The translations under genes and the position numbers were made by a program. This document shows, piece by piece, positions 1-13,971 of a stretch of DNA of 64,000 nt. This stretch comes from Hevea brasiliensis. Lineage: Eukaryota > Streptophyta > Magnoliopsida > Malpighiales > Euphorbiaceae. Under the pieces are notes generated by a model. The model made no database searches, had not been told where the DNA came from, and saw only the letters and a program-made list of their open reading frames with translations. The stretch's first letter is position 1; each line of letters starts with the position of its first letter. The stretch is from contig NC_079499.1 in assembly GCF_030052815.1 (NCBI RefSeq), forward strand, positions 82,065,183-82,129,182, given 5' to 3'.

Positions 1-1002
1 AAAAATTTCAATTTGTCAAATCACAACTGAACAATTAAAGTAATTCCAGCAATTTATGAAAATAAATATTAATTTCAATAAAATCAAGTATGTATAAATC
101 CCATTTAAAATCAAAATTCTTTACTATTCAAAAATCTCATTCCTTATCTCACTAACTATGCAAGACTAATCCGAAAGGGCCATCTTCAGGGTGATTTTAA
201 CTCCTTATGGTTAGGGAGGTCGAATCGGGATTCTAACTTTCTATGGTCGGGGAGGTCGAATAATCATGCACAGTGCACACAACAATAATAATACTTCTGA
301 AAGGGCCATAACAAAAAAACTTAGATCTAACCTCTAATCAGAGGAGAATCTAAGCCTATGCACGTGCCATGGTAATCAAAACAGAGCTAACTCCATTGTC
401 TCCTCAACAAATGAGAGAGACAGGTAATAACATAGTTAAGCATCTATAGTGAGATATAAAACAATATCATAAATCTCTTTGTTCTTTTTTGTGAGTATAA
501 ATTACAACACAATTCGATTCAAAGTCAATTTCAATATCTAATAATTTTTATGCTCATCACAATTCAAAACATAAATTTGCATTTTTCCATGCAAATTGCC
601 CATCACAATTCAAAACATATTCTATCACAATTTTTCAAAACATAATTTATTCAATCCACAATAATGCTTAATACTGGTTGAAATACCATTTCACAAGGCT
701 AAATTCATACATACTATAATAATTTTAATAATTATTGAATTAAATCCAATACTTGATAAACATAATACATAAGAAAATAACGCCATTTAATCATATATAT
801 TCAGAACAAAATCAATTAAAAAGTAGTTGTGCACAAACCTTTGATGAGTCACCTCTTAGCCTTGACTCAGTGGATCTTTTCCCTCTTTCAAGTGTCTTTT
901 CTAACTGAAATACACAATTTAAAGTGTTTCAGTATTTATTTAAATTGTTTCTAATAATAAGGTTCAATAATTAAATTTTATTAATATTATTCCTTTCATT
1001 AG
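1..1002 (-). mobile_element. LTR D, left-hand visible segment (Tekay-like, truncated by window edge)
   Basis: This is non-coding LTR sequence read on the minus strand. It is collinear with the interior of LTR B from about 10013 onward. It holds the same landmarks in the same order: the 'ctatggtcggggaggtcgaa' repeat, the 'gcatctatagtgagatataa' stretch and the 'tgcacaaacct' block with 'gactcag'. The match to B starts about 0.8 kb into the B LTR, so the first part of D lies left of the window. At 1002 it is cut by solo LTR E and resumes at 4906. No gene is present. Confidence 0.8.
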
Positions 1003-4000
1003 TGTCACACCCTACTCCTTAGAAAGATGTAACATGATCCCGTAGTACATCTAATAAATTGTCATACTTCGCCTACTGGTAACCCATTAAATATACTATA
1101 AGGGATTTTAAAACAATTTTGTTACTTTTTGAAAGTGATGAGCTTTTATAACAGGTATTAAAAATATTTAATTGAAGTTTAAAAACTAGTTAAAATTTTT
1201 TTCCATTTTTATTTTTACGCAAATCTTGGAAAAATTTTGGCAAAGTGCCGTCTATATTTAGGAAAAATAGTTCTTCAAACACCTGTAAAAAAACTTCTAA
1301 TATTTTCAAAATAACCACAACTCCAATAAACTCATTTTCATATCCTCATTCATCACAATCAATTCAATTCACTTTTCAAGCCAAACTCATCATAAAAGAA
1401 ATCGTCCATAATTTTTCAATTTCTAGAAGAAAGTAAATAATACATTCGTTAAGGTACTAAAATTATTGTTACAATTAAATTTGCATTTCCATTACACACC
1501 CAAAATAACATTTCAAAAGTTTTATACATCTGCTCAAATAATTTACACACATATATTTACATGTATATTCAAAATCAAATATATAAGGGTATACCTATAA
1601 TATATTCGAAGCTAATTCCAATGAGTCTTCAAGGCACAACAATCGGAAATCTCACTCGGCTACTCTATCTTTACTTTCACATGCGATAGCATACAAAGCT
1701 ATCGTTGAGTGGTGAACTCAGTGGTGCACAACTATAATTTAAAATGTAATACAATATATATATTGATAATAATTATATCCAAAATTTTAGAATCTCGAAA
1801 TTTAACCAATTATCAAATGTCAAAATTTTCATAGCCAATAATAATAGTCACTTGTTAAAATAACCTTAATCAAAATTTCAATTTGTCAAATTACAACTGA
1901 ACAATAAAAATAATTCCTGCAATTATGGAAATAAACAATTATTTTAACAAAATCATTTGTGCACAATCACATTTAAAATCACAATTTCTTATCAATCAAA
2001 CCCATTCTTTATCTCACTAACTATGCAAGACAAATCTAAAAGGGTCATCTTCGGGGTGATTCTAACCCCCTATGGTCAGGGAGGTCGAATCATAGTGCAT
2101 AGTACACAACACAATAATGAAATTATCGAAAGGGCCAATGAAAAACTTAGATCTAACCTCTAATAAGAGGAGAATCTAAGCCTGTGCACATACCATGGTA
2201 TTCAAAACAAAACAAAGCTAACTCCATTGTCTCATCAATAAATGATATAGAGACGGGTAATAACCTAGTCTAGCATCTATAGTGAGATATAAAATCATAT
2301 CATGCATTTCTTTGTCCTTTTTTGTGAGCATAAATCACAACACAATATTAATTCAAGATCAATTCCAATATTCCATAAATTTTTTATGCTCATCACAATC
2401 CAAAAAAGAAAATTTGTATTTTATTCATGCAAATTGGCCGTCACAATTCAAAACATAATTCCAACGCAATTTTCCAAACATAATTTATCCAGTCCAAAAC
2501 AATATTCAATAATTGTTGAAATAATATTTTACAAAACTAAACTCATGCTTACTATACCAATTTCAATAATCATTAAAATAAATCCCATAATTCATAAACA
2601 TAGTACATAAGGAAAAAAAAATCATTTAATTACGTAAAATATTCAAAACAAATTCAATTAAAAACTAGTTGTGCACAAACCTTTTTTGTCAACTCAATTT
2701 GCTCAAACTTTCGTTTCTCCTTCAAAAATCCCTTTCCAACTGAAACACATAAATTTAAAGTCAGTATCTATTTCTAATACTTAAATTCTAACAATTTCTT
2801 TGTAGACTTATTCTTCCTATTACGGTTTATAAATTTCGGGTCTTTCACATTTTTGTGTATGGTGGCACTATTCATATCAAAACGTTGACTTTTCTATACT
2901 TAATAGGTTTATTAGTTCTAATTGTACCCATATACCACATTTTGAGTGTCAATTTTATTGGCATTGATTACCAATTCAATTTCTAAGTCTCCTAAGAGAA
3001 ATTATAATTTTTCAGTTTTGGTCCCCTATATTCTACTATTCCATTAGTCTAGTTACTGTGAGAATTTGGCTAAGTGTCCCTCATCAAAGTTATTCCTTAT
3101 TATCTTAGCTTTAATTCCCTTTTTGAATCACTCAATTTGGAGTTTTTTTATCCCAAGTTATGCCTATTTTTCTAAGGCTAGCTGGATTTGGTGTTACCCA
3201 AAATTCTGGGCATTTTCTGGATATTGGCAGTTTTGGTGGGTTGAATGCAGATGAGTTTTCAGATAGGTTATGGTCAAAATTTTGGTTTTTTTTTTCTTTA
3301 CAGAAGTTGTAGGGCTATGTCTCAGCTTTCCATCGGTACAAGATTCAGGTTATTTGGACCTTCCTAGACCAAGTTATGGTCATTTAAGTAACTACTGTTC
3401 GTTTGGTCATTTTTGTATAGGTTAGTGTGCCCAATTCTGGATTTGGCCTAATTGTTCACTAAGTTATGGTCACTTTCTGGACATGCTTCCTAAATGAAAA
3501 ATGGTCCATTTTATGTCTAGTTTCATTTTGTCCCTGAAAGGGACCTAGGTCTAGTTGTCTGCATATTGACCTTAACCAATCCGAATTGAAACTTGGTTTT
3601 AACAATTCACACACACCACAAATGGTCACAATTGACTATTTCTCAACTCAAATAAGGTCAACTACATCAATTGGCCAATCCTCAGCTTTTTCTCCAATTT
3701 TTCAAAATGCTCAAAACCCTAATTACATAGAGTTCAAATCTAATGCATTCAAAACATATACCTGTACTTCACATACACAACTCAACCTAAACAACCATTC
3801 AAACATCTCAAAATCATTCATTTCAAACCCTAACTAAGGCTGGCCGAAATTCTCTTTTGGTCCTCCAACAATTATTTTCTTTTAAATTTAAGTTAATTTC
3901 TAAGTCTCCAACAATTGTTTTCTTTTAATTTTAAGTTAATTTTTAAGTTACTTACACTAAAAGCATAAGTATTAAATAATAAATTTTCAATTTAAACCAC

Positions 4001-4900
4001 TAACTTTAATTTTGAAGTTCAAATCTTCAATTTCTTCCTTTTCTTCTTTTCTTTCCTTCCTCAAAATCTTTCTTAAGTTGAACTAACAAGTTTTTATGGT
4101 TTAGTTTGGGATCAAAGTAGGGTTAAGTGGTTGGAAAAAAGCTTGGATTCAAGCTTCCATGGTGTTTCTTAAATGGTGGTAAGAGAGAGAGGTGGGCGGC
4201 ACACTAGGGAAGAAGACCAAAATGATTTTTCTTTTCTTTTTTTTAGATATTTTATGTCTTTAAAAATGCTTTTGACTTGAATTTAAGTAGGAAAATTAAA
4301 ATGAGTTTTGACATCATGATGATGCCATCCAATGAGGTAAGCATGATGTAATAAACTTTTTTCTTTTTTTTTTCTTTTGCATTTATTTTTCTATTAGTTC
4401 TTTAATTTAATTTTTGATTCCCAAAGATTTATTTCTCCGATTTTATTGGACAGTTAGGTCAGGAGTCGGCTCTAGGTGTGAATTGACGAAATCACCCCTT
4501 GCCGGTTCAATCCGGTTTGCAAGTTATTCAATATTTCTTCCGGATCCCTGACCTAATTATTTGACCTGCTTAACAACTCTTTTTCATGATTTTCTCTTTT
4601 CCACTGTGTTCGCAATAGTCGTAAGGACCGCGACATCACATTTTCAGGTTCAGAATTTGAGTTAAGACTGACCTTGCAGTCACTTCCCGAGAAGGTCACC
4701 CATCGCCGTGACTCCTGGCTCATTTAACTTTTTATGCTTTTTTTTCTTCTTTATACTTAACTATTTGGAAATTACTAATTATTTGCATTTAGGGCTTTTC
4801 TAGGTTTCTTAAATGTAGTTCTAGTCCTCTTAATTGTTCGGACTGACATCGGTCATCGGAACATTAACATATATCAGGCTATACAAATAGGGGTGTTACA
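1003..4900 (-). mobile_element. Solo LTR E (Ty3/gypsy, Tekay-like)
   Basis: A 3898-bp LTR starts TGTCACACC and ends GGTGTTACA, which is TGTAACACC...GGTGTGACA on the minus strand. The 5-bp TSD ATTAG is at 998-1002 and 4901-4905. No primer site, polypurine tract or coding remnant lies between the ends. This is therefore a solo LTR left by recombination between the two LTRs of a full element, inserted into LTR D. Short open frames inside it resemble no protein and fall within the LTR repeat modules. Confidence 0.93.
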
Positions 4901-4905
4901 ATTAG

Positions 4906-7733
4906 TTAACCTATAATGTTGACCTTTAATGCACACTAGGTGAATTAGTTTTAATGTCACTAATATGTTCCATTTTTCATTCCTCACATGTTGATATATG
5001 TCGCCAATTTCATTTCAAAGCTTATTGCATTTTTATTGCAATTATTTAGATTTCATGGCCAATGTTTACTGCCTATTGAACCAAGCTACAGTGTAAATTT
5101 AATAGATTTCTCTTCATTAAATTGTTTCTCATTGTGTCTTCTTTAATTTTCTTTTTGAATCACTCCATTTGGAATTGTATAACTTAAGTTATGGTCATTT
5201 AACCATAACTAGTTCAAAGTTAAATTTTGACTTCCTTATTAGGCATTTTCGGTTCTGACTTTACTAATTTATTTGGACTATTTGTAATCACATTGAGGTC
5301 TAGCATTCTTCATAAGTATTGTTGCCCTATGTCTTAGGGTCAATCGAAAATTTTACTTGTAATTTGTCAAGTCTTATAGAATTATTTATAGCCAAATTGT
5401 TGACTTGGACTCAAAGGTCTTATATTGGCATGGTCCTTAATTAGGTCAATGGCTTTAACCTTAAATTCTGACCTTATACATTTATAATTTGAGGAAGTTG
5501 TCTAAAACAAAGTTTTAGGTCTCTTTCTTAGCTTTCCATATTGGTATGGCTCATTACATTGGGAGATTTCTTGTGGGAGATATGCCTATTTGAATTTTCT
5601 GAACTTAATGGTCAATTGTACCAATTTCAGATTTTATACATCAACTTGATCAAACTAATTGACCTATTTCTCATCGTTTTTGGGTTTTGGTCCAATTACC
5701 AATTTGTATATCTATGTCTTATTGAAATTTTGGGACTGATTTCATGTCATTTGGAGTTCTATGGACTAAGTTATGTTCATTTTACTATTGTTGGTCAAGT
5801 CATACTTATATTGCAAAGTTTAGGTCATTTTTAGATCAAAGTCAATTCAGCCAGTTTTTCTAATCCAAATTTGGCGATCATTTAGACTTGGTAATTGGCA
5901 TTTCTGAGCTTGGTAGTCTTCATCAAAGTTGTAGCCCTATATCTAAGCTTTCCAACGGTATAAATTTCAGGTAATTTGGACCAGTTTTGAGTGAGTTATG
6001 GTCATTTTAATAACTACTGTTCATATGGTCAATTTCTGGGTTCTCAAAGTTTCAATTTCGGATTAGGTCATTCTTTTAGGTCACTTCTAGGCAGAATTTG
6101 GGCAATACTTCTACATGAAAGTTGGCCTATTTTATGTCTAGTTTTGGCTCCAATCAATTGGCATCATACCAATTGGGGTCACACAATTAGGGTTATAAGC
6201 TCAATTACATACTGCCCTTAAACATATTGCTCAAACACCAACCAAATGCACATTCACCTTGCTATAAGTTCATTTCTCATACCCAATTTTGAATTGGTAT
6301 CATACCATGATGACCATTCATCACATCACATTTTGGTCACTTTGGGCAGCATATAACAATTCTCAATACACACATTACAACTTTAATTTTCAAAGTTACA
6401 TTCAACACAATATATATTCATGTAATCACTTAATTTGTTACATACACTTCCACTATCACTTCATATACACTACCCTCAAACCATCACTAACAAAATTGAT
6501 CAATTAATTTCATGAGATCAAACACTAATCCATGCTCTTCAAGGCTACCAAAAATGGCAGTTTGCCAAGGCTTTCACAATTACTTCCAAAATCCTAAATT
6601 CAATTGTTCAATCACACATACAAAAGGATTAAATTGCTAGCACTTCAAATTCACTCAACCAACACTAATTCTCATAAATTCCCACCAATTTAATGTAAGA
6701 AAAACTCAAGCAAGCTCACCTCCCATGGCTGCCTAAAATGGGCAAATTGCAAACTCAATAATTTCTTTCAAATTTTTCAACCAAAATACTCCCCATAACC
6801 TCAACACAAACTTTAGTTAAGCAAGGGAAGAAAATAAGCACTTACCTCTTATTGGAGCTTGCTAAAACCTCACCAATCTTGCTTCAAATTACCATCAAAT
6901 GCTTCCTTGTGATGTGAGGATTAAAGTTAATGAAGTGAGCCTTAGGTTTTGAGTTGAAAATGGTGGAGTTATGGAAGCTCTTAACATTCAGCCATGGAGG
7001 TTTTATGGGAGGAGCAATTCAGCACAATGGAGTGAGGTTGAAGATAAAGTTGAATTCTGTCCACTTTGGCTTATGTATATCCACTAATGTCCCACTTAGT
7101 GCTCCACTAACTTAGTTTAATACAGTTTAATCATTAATTTTCAATTATCCCAATTTTCACCCCTTAATTTCCCTTAATCACATTTTATCTTTAATCTCAT
7201 TTTTCACTCAATTTTCAAAATGTAATACCATTTATTTCTCACGGACATTTAGGTCAAAATTCAACTCGAGGTGTCAATTGACCAAAATGCCCCTCTTCGG
7301 GTTGTATTTTCAATTTTTCGGTAACACCGATTTAATCATTGTCCCGCCGATTTCTTTAATTTTCGTTTTCATTTATAATGACTTACTAAATTTTCTTTGA
7401 CATTTTAAATGTAAATTATACCTTAATAGACCTTTAATTAGGTCCCGAAAATTATTTCTGAGGGTTCCCCGTGGTCTTGGGGTCGGCTATTGCCTGTGCC
7501 GTAACTTTCTGGTGCAATCACCCATCGCTTCAGTGCCGACTCATTTAACCTAGTTTCATTTTCTTTCTTTTATTTTTTCTTAATTTTTCTTTTATTTTTT
7601 TTTATTTATTTCATCATTTTATGCCTTCTCACTATCACTAAAATGTAGTCTCAGACATCCTGACTTGTCCGGACTGACATTAGGTCACTGGAGTAGTCGA
7701 ATATACGAACTACATAAAGTGAGAGCGTTACAT
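4906..7733 (-). mobile_element. LTR D, right-hand segment
   Basis: This continues LTR D after solo LTR E. It begins like the B LTR just beyond 'aatgttcgataag' and runs to the LTR terminus GAGCGTTACA at 7733. It includes the conserved tail with 'tggtcttggggtcggct' and 'cccatcgctt'. To its right is LTR C, not an internal region. D is therefore either a solo LTR or the right-hand (5') LTR of an element extending left of the window. The TSD cannot be verified; bases 7734-7738 are TGAAT. Several copies of the ~200-bp LTR module occur, for example with 'agttatg' at 5768 and 5994. Confidence 0.82.
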
Positions 7734-9230
7734 GAATTCCAATTACACCCACATACCACATTTTGAGTGCTTAAGTTGTTGGCCTTGGTTGCCATTTAAA
7801 ATTCTAAGTCTCCTAAGAGAATTTTCAATTTTTCAGTTTTGGTCCCCTATTTTGCACTGTTCCATTGGTCTGGTTACTGTTAAAATTTGGCTAAGTGTCC
7901 TTCATCAAAGTTGTTTCTTATTGTCTTATCTTTAATTCCCTTTTTGAATCACTCCATTTTGAGTTTTTTAGCCCAAGATATGGTCATTTTTCTAAGGCTG
8001 GCTAGATTAGTTCAAACCCAGAATTCTGGACACTTTCTTGGTTTTGGAAGTTTTGGTGTGCTGATTGCAGCTCACTTTTTGGATGGATTACGGTCAGAAT
8101 TTGGATTTGTGTTCTTCATAAAAGTTGTAGTGCTATGTCTCAGCTTTCAATTGGTATAAAATTCAGGTCATTTGGACCTTCCTACACCAAGTTATGGCCA
8201 AATGAACAAGCACTATTCATTTGGTCATTTTGGTACAGTGGCAGTGCACATTACTCGGATTTGACTTAAGTGTTCACTACCTTAATGTCATTTTTTGGGT
8301 ATGGTTACTGCATGAAAATTGTGTTATTATGTGTCTACTTTCATATCCAATTGTCCTCATACCAATTGGGTTGGCAAAATTACAGTTTGGCCCCTAAAAG
8401 GGACCTAGGTCAACATGCCAGACTGGGACCCTTCACTAATCCAAATTGCATTTTATTTCTACTCATTCAAACACATCACAATTGGTCACCGTTGACCATT
8501 TCTATCCTCAATTTGGGTCAATTGCATCAATTAACCATTTCCTCCAATTTTTCCCCCAAATTTCAAGATCTCAAGAACCCTAATTTTGTAATTCATTCAA
8601 TTAATGAAATTAAAGTGTATAAGCATTGTTTACATACTTAATTAAACTTAATTACTATCTTAATTTCATCAAAATCATGCAATTTCTACCCCCACTATTG
8701 GCTGGCCGAAATTCACACTTAGTCCCCCATGATTGTTTTGTTTGAATTTATGTTAAATTCTAAATTAATTTAACTAAAACATAAGAATTTAACTAGAATT
8801 TATAAGTTTAGATTACTAACCTTTCTTGTGAAATTCAATCACCCAAATCCTTCACTTTCTCCTTTCTCTTTGTTCTTCAATCTTCTTGTCTATGATGAAT
8901 TAGAAGCTTTTGAGGGTTTAGGGTTGAAATTTATGGGGTAAAATCAAGTTATTCAAGCTTAAATAACTTGTTAATGGAGGAAGACTATAGAGAGAGAGAG
9001 AGAGAATTGGAGTGCCGGCCAAGAAGAAGAATGGTGTTTTATTTTTTTTTTCTTTTATTTTTTATATATTTCTTTGGCTTTTTTACTTAGTCAAATTTAA
9101 TTAATTAAAATATTCCTTTATTGCATCATGCATATGTAATGTTGAGGATGTAATCAATTCAATTTTTCTTTTCTTTTTCTATTTCCTTTATTTTTTTCAT
9201 TCTTCTTTAATTTAATTCTATTTTCCTAAA
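7734..9230 (-). mobile_element. LTR C, segment between insertions D and B
   Basis: The sequence is collinear with solo LTR E from about 2910, sharing 'acccatataccacattttgag'-like landmarks and 'tcctaagagaaatt'. It is therefore a second LTR of the E-like family. It is interrupted on the left by D and on the right, at 9230, by B; the bases 9226-9230 (CTAAA) are B's target duplication. It resumes at 32547. A GA microsatellite lies near 8991-9005 and a pyrimidine-rich stretch near 9040-9070. No coding sequence is seen. Confidence 0.82.
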
Positions 9231-12200
9231 TGTCACACCCTACTCCTCTGTAAGGCATGACATGATCCCGTAGTGTACCTAATGAATTATCAATTTCGTC
9301 TACTGATAACCCATTAAATACACTACAAGGGATTTTAAAAACTTTTCTTACTTCTTTCACAGTGGTGAGCACTATTTACAGGTGTTAAAAACTTTTGTGA
9401 ACTGAAGTGATAGAACTAACACATTTGACTTATTTGGAATTTCTATAAAAATTTTGGCAGAGTGCCATCTGTATTTTGGATAAAACAGTTCTTCAGAAAA
9501 TCTGTAAAAAGCACTTCAATAGATTTCCAAATCTCAACTCCAACATATTTCTCAACACAACACATTTCTCAACTCAATTCCACAGTGATTTTTCAAAGAC
9601 TGAGATAAAAGAAATATAATACAATTTTTTTTACAAGTCAAAATAACTCATAATTCACTTTACAACTTCAATGTACAATTTTAATTTACAACTGCTCAAA
9701 TAATTTACATATATATTATTACATGCATACATGAGACCTATGTACATGGGTATACCTATAATATACCTGGAGCTGGTCTGAAAGTGTCTTCAAAGAAACT
9801 TACTCACTGCTCTATGCTCTTCTTACCTGCGACAGCATACAAAGCTATCGCTGAGTGGTGAACTCAGTGGTGCACAACTATAATTTAAAACATAGTACAA
9901 TACAGATTGACAAAATTTACAGTAAATAATTTGAAAATCTGAATACTCATCAAATTCCAAAACTCAAAATATTCATTGCCAATAATGTAAATCATTTGTA
10001 TAAATGACTTTGATCACTAAATTCAATTTATCAAATCGTGACTAACCATTTAAGTAATTCCAACAAAATCAATTATACATAAACCATAATTGAAATCACA
10101 ATTCTTTACCATTCAAAAGCCATTCTGTATCTCGAAAATCATTCTTTATCTCAAAAATCAATCTTTATCTCAAAACCATGTTATAGCTCAAAAACCATGC
10201 TGTATCTCACAAATCATTCTTTATCTCACTAACTATGCAAGACTAATCCAATAGGGCCATCTTCGATGTGATTCTAACTCCCTATGGTCGGGGAGGTCGA
10301 ATCAGATTCTAACTCCCTATGGTCGGGGAGGTCGAATCATCGTGCACAGTACCATCGCAATAATGAATCTTCCGCAAGGGCCATAACGATAAAATAAACT
10401 TAGATCTAATCTCAAATCAGAGGAAAATCTAAGCCTGTGGACGTACCATGGTAATCAAAACACAACTAACTCCATTGTCTTCTCAACAAATGAGAGAGAC
10501 GGGTAATAACCTAGTCAAGCATCTATAGTGAGATATAAAACAATATCACAATCCTTTTAGTGAGCATAAATCACAATATAATTCGATTCAAATTCAATTC
10601 CAATATCCAACAATTTTTATGCTCATCACAATTCAAATCATAAATTTGCATTTTTCCATGAAAATTACCATCACAATTCAAAACATGTTCTATCACAATT
10701 TTCCAAAACATAATTTATTCAATCCATAACAATGCTTAATACTTGTGGAAATACTATTTCACAAAGCTAAATTCATACATACTATAACAATTTCAATAAT
10801 CATTGAATTAAATCCAATGCTTGTTAAACATAATACATGAGAAAAATATGTCATTTAATCATATGAAATATTCAAACAAAATCAGTTAAAAACTAGCTGT
10901 GCACAAACCTCTGAAGTCTCCTGGTCTGGACTCAGTGTTTCCTTCCCTTTTCCTGAGTCCTTGCTAACTGAGAAATACAATTTGAAGTGTTTCAGTACAA
11001 AATTAAATTGTCTCTAACAATAATGTTCGATAAGTAATTCACTGAATACCCTTATTTGCTTAATCAACCAATATATCGACCCTCGATGTGTTCTAGGTAA
11101 ACTAGGTTTTAGTGTCACTAATATGTCATATTCGATAGTATTTTAGGGTTGGTACGTTTTACCAAACTCATTTCCTTGTTTAGTGCATTTTAATGCAACT
11201 TGCTGGATTTCGGTATACTAGTTTGACCTAGCCGGACGACCTAGTTCCCTCGATTTTCGGGTTTTGGTCAAAACTACAAACTTGTAGATCTATGTCTTAC
11301 AAAATGTGGGGCAAAATTTTAGGTCAATCCGAATTATGTAGACTAAGTTATGGTTATTTTACTGTTGCTGGTCAAATGGCATCAAATTTGGTCATTTTAG
11401 GTCAATTTGGTCAACTTTGGTTCGGCTAGTTTTTGGACCCGAACTTGTGCAAGCTGTTTGACTTGCTTATGGTCATTTCTGGGCTTTGGTGTCTTCATAA
11501 GACTTGTAGGTATGGGTCTTAACTATTCATGGTTAAAATTTCAGGTCAATTAGACCTGTTTTGAGTGAGTTATGGCCTAAACACTAACTACTGCCCAATT
11601 GGTCAATTTTCAGGCCTCAATTGCACCTAATCCGAATTGGTCATTTTTTTTATGTCACCTTGCAAGCAGAATTTTGGTATACTTTCTTAATGAAAGTTGG
11701 CACATTTTGTGCCTAGTTTCAGCTCCAATTGGTCTCATACCAATTGGAGTTACACATTTAGAGTTATAGGCTAAAATGCACACTGCCCTTAATTACCTTG
11801 CTTAAACATACATCAATGACACATTTACCTTACTATATGTCCACTTCCCTTACCAATTCTGTTTTGGTACATTACCAAAACCATATACCACCTTACCTTA
11901 AAGTCATTTTGGGCAGATTACAAACATACTCAATACACCAAATAAAACTCCAATTCATAAAGTCCAAATAAAACAATACATACACATGGACATTTCTAAT
12001 TCTTACACATACTTTACACAACCAATTTACATACACACTCATCAATCCCCAATGTCACAATTCTGCCCATATCTTCATGAACACATACATTTATCAAAGA
12101 AACCTCAAGGCTGCCGAAAAGCTTCACCATGCCAAAGTGTCCATAATTCATCAATTTCCATTCCAAGGGCATAATCACCATTTACATGTGGAATTAACTA

Positions 12201-13266
12201 CTAGGACATCAATTCACCCTATTCAACATGAATTCCCATCAAACATATGTAAAATAAATCATCAAATATACAACTCCATGGCTGCCCAAAATTGATATAT
12301 TAAGAACTCCTCAAACTTGAAAATTTTCTTCACAATTCAAACACCCATAACAAGTATACAAATTTTAACAAAGCAAAGTTCAAAAACTCAAACTTACCAC
12401 TTTGGAAAATCTTCAAAACCTCACCAAAACTCTTCTTTCTTGCTTTCTATATGCTGCCCAATGTGTGTAGACAAGAATTATTGAAGGAACTTATGTGGAA
12501 TCAAGGCTTGATCATGTGGAGAAAGAGCTTGAAAAGTGGTTGGCCATGGAGGTTTCTTTAGAAATGAATTCGGCAATGAGAAAGAATGAGGAAGATGAAG
12601 TTGAATCTGTCCATATTGGATTTATATATGTCCACCTATGTCCACTTAGTGCTCCACTAATGTTGATTAAAAATTAAATTAATCCAAGGTTCCTTTAATT
12701 ACAATTATGCCCTCATTCTTTCACTTTTTATATAATATACCACAATTTAATTTTTCATGATATTTTCCAAGTGTAATATTATTTATTTTTAATGTAAATT
12801 TAGGTCAAAAGACAACTCAGAGTGTCAAATGACCACAATGCCCCTATTCGGGTTGCATTCCTGATTTTTCGGTAACACCGGGTTTTGTCTGTTTTTTGAT
12901 TTCTCACTTTTCTTTGTACTAATTATTTAATTTTTTTTGATATTTCTAATGATATTTATACTTCAATTGATGTCTCTTTAAGTCCTAAAAATATTTTCCA
13001 GGGTTCCCCGCGGTCCAGGGCTAGTCAACGGTCCACGCCGTGACTTCCCAGTGCGGTCACCCATCGCTAGGGTTCTCGGCTCGCTTAACTTGGTTACATT
13101 TCTTTGCTATTATTTTTCCTTTGTTTTTCTTGTATTTTCTTTTCTTGTATTTCATTATTTTATGTCTCCTCACACATAACGAAGTGTAGTTCTAGGCATC
13201 CTAGCTGTCCGAACAGCACTGGTCACCGGAACAGTAGAACGCACTACCGAACTTAGGGGTGTTACA
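9231..13266 (-). mobile_element. 3' LTR of element B (left copy)
   Basis: A 4036-bp LTR that aligns end to end with 28504-32541. Seen on the minus strand it opens TGTAACACCCC and closes GGCATGACA-like/GTGTGACA. Near the right end it carries the hairpin-forming block with 'ggtcaccggaacagt' and the conserved 'cccatcgctagggttctcgg'. A tandem of about 19-bp units sits at 10120-10228 and a ~30-bp duplication at about 10275-10335. It encodes no protein. Confidence 0.92.
10120..10228. repeat. Tandem repeat, about six ~19-bp units
   Basis: Degenerate units of the form 'attctttatctcaaaaatc' are repeated about six times. The same array is present in the sister LTR at 29392-29499, so it existed before B inserted. 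Single-unit versions occur in LTRs D and E ('cattctttatctcactaac'). Confidence 0.75.
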
Positions 13267-13281
13267 ATTCTCCCCCCCTTA
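13267..13281 (-). promoter_or_regulatory. Polypurine tract of element B
   Basis: On the minus strand this reads AAGGGGGGGAGAAT directly before the 3' LTR, the expected primer for plus-strand DNA synthesis. It has 7 consecutive G. The sequence just upstream ('tcaaggcaaaatttattt') matches the equivalent leader in A and H. Confidence 0.85.
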
Positions 13282-13312
13282 AATAAATTTTGCCTTGAAA
13301 TTTTACCTGGTT

Positions 13313-13386
13313 TTAATCTCTGAACAGCTGTGGGTGCTGTCTCCTCATATCCTCTTCACGTTCCCAAGTAGCTTCCTGGCCTGAAT
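13313..13386 (-). pseudogene. Chromodomain tail of element B pol, cut by element A
   Basis: Minus-strand translation gives the end of a Tekay polyprotein, with the residues ATWEREEDM and a C-terminus QLFRD followed by a TAA stop at 13313-13315. The same ending occurs in A and H. ATWERE belongs to the final part of the integrase chromodomain, which in chromoviruses is thought to guide integration to modified chromatin. The reading is broken at 13387 by insertion of A and resumes at 25670. Confidence 0.85.
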
Positions 13387-13949
13387 TGTAACACCCCCGG
13401 TTGCATAGCCTGGTAGATTTCACTTTTCCGGTGACCGGTGTCGGTCCGGACAATTAAGGAGATTAGAGCCACACTTAAGACAACTTGAGAAGCCATAAAC
13501 ACAAATAATTAGTAATGTTTAATTAGTTAACTATAAATAAGAAAAACAGAACATAAGAAGTTAAACGAGCCGAGAGTCACAGCGATGAGTGACCTCCTCG
13601 GGAACGACTGCGAAGTCGTTTTAAACTCAAATTTCGAACCGTAAAAAGTGACGCTGCGGTCCTTAGGACCCTTATAAACACAGTGGAAAAGAGAAAATCA
13701 CGAAAAAGAACTATTAAGCCAGTCAAATAATTAGGTCAGGAAGCCAGAAGAAATATTGGATTATTTACAAACCGGGATGAACCGGCGAGGGGCAATTTGG
13801 TCAATTGACCCCGAGAGCTGACTCCTGACCTAACTGTCAAATAAAATTGGAGAAAAGAAAATTTTAGAATCGAGAATTAAATTAAAGAACTAATAGAAAA
13901 AAAAAAGAAAAAAAAAGAAAAAAAGAAATAAGATGGAAAAGTCAAAGTG

Positions 13950-13971
13950 ATGACATCATGTATGATGTCAT
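13950..13971. promoter_or_regulatory. Palindrome in LTR A (ATGACATCAT / ATGATGTCAT)
   Basis: A perfect inverted repeat has 10-bp arms and a 2-bp centre. Its half-sites (TGACATCA) resemble bZIP-type sites. Similar sites occur at about the same LTR position in H (48644-48662, and the sister LTR near 61782) and in E (about 4309-4325). A regulatory role is inferred only from position, upstream of the CT-rich putative start region. Confidence 0.5.

Noticed and set aside
10120..10228. CRISPR-like or satellite array
   Set aside because: Short degenerate tandem units with no spacers, confined to the B LTR pair; no centromeric or telomeric satellite was seen in the window.
11986..12295. Small + frames duplicated at 31260-31569
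   Set aside because: They sit in the two B LTRs at equivalent positions and have no protein-like composition.
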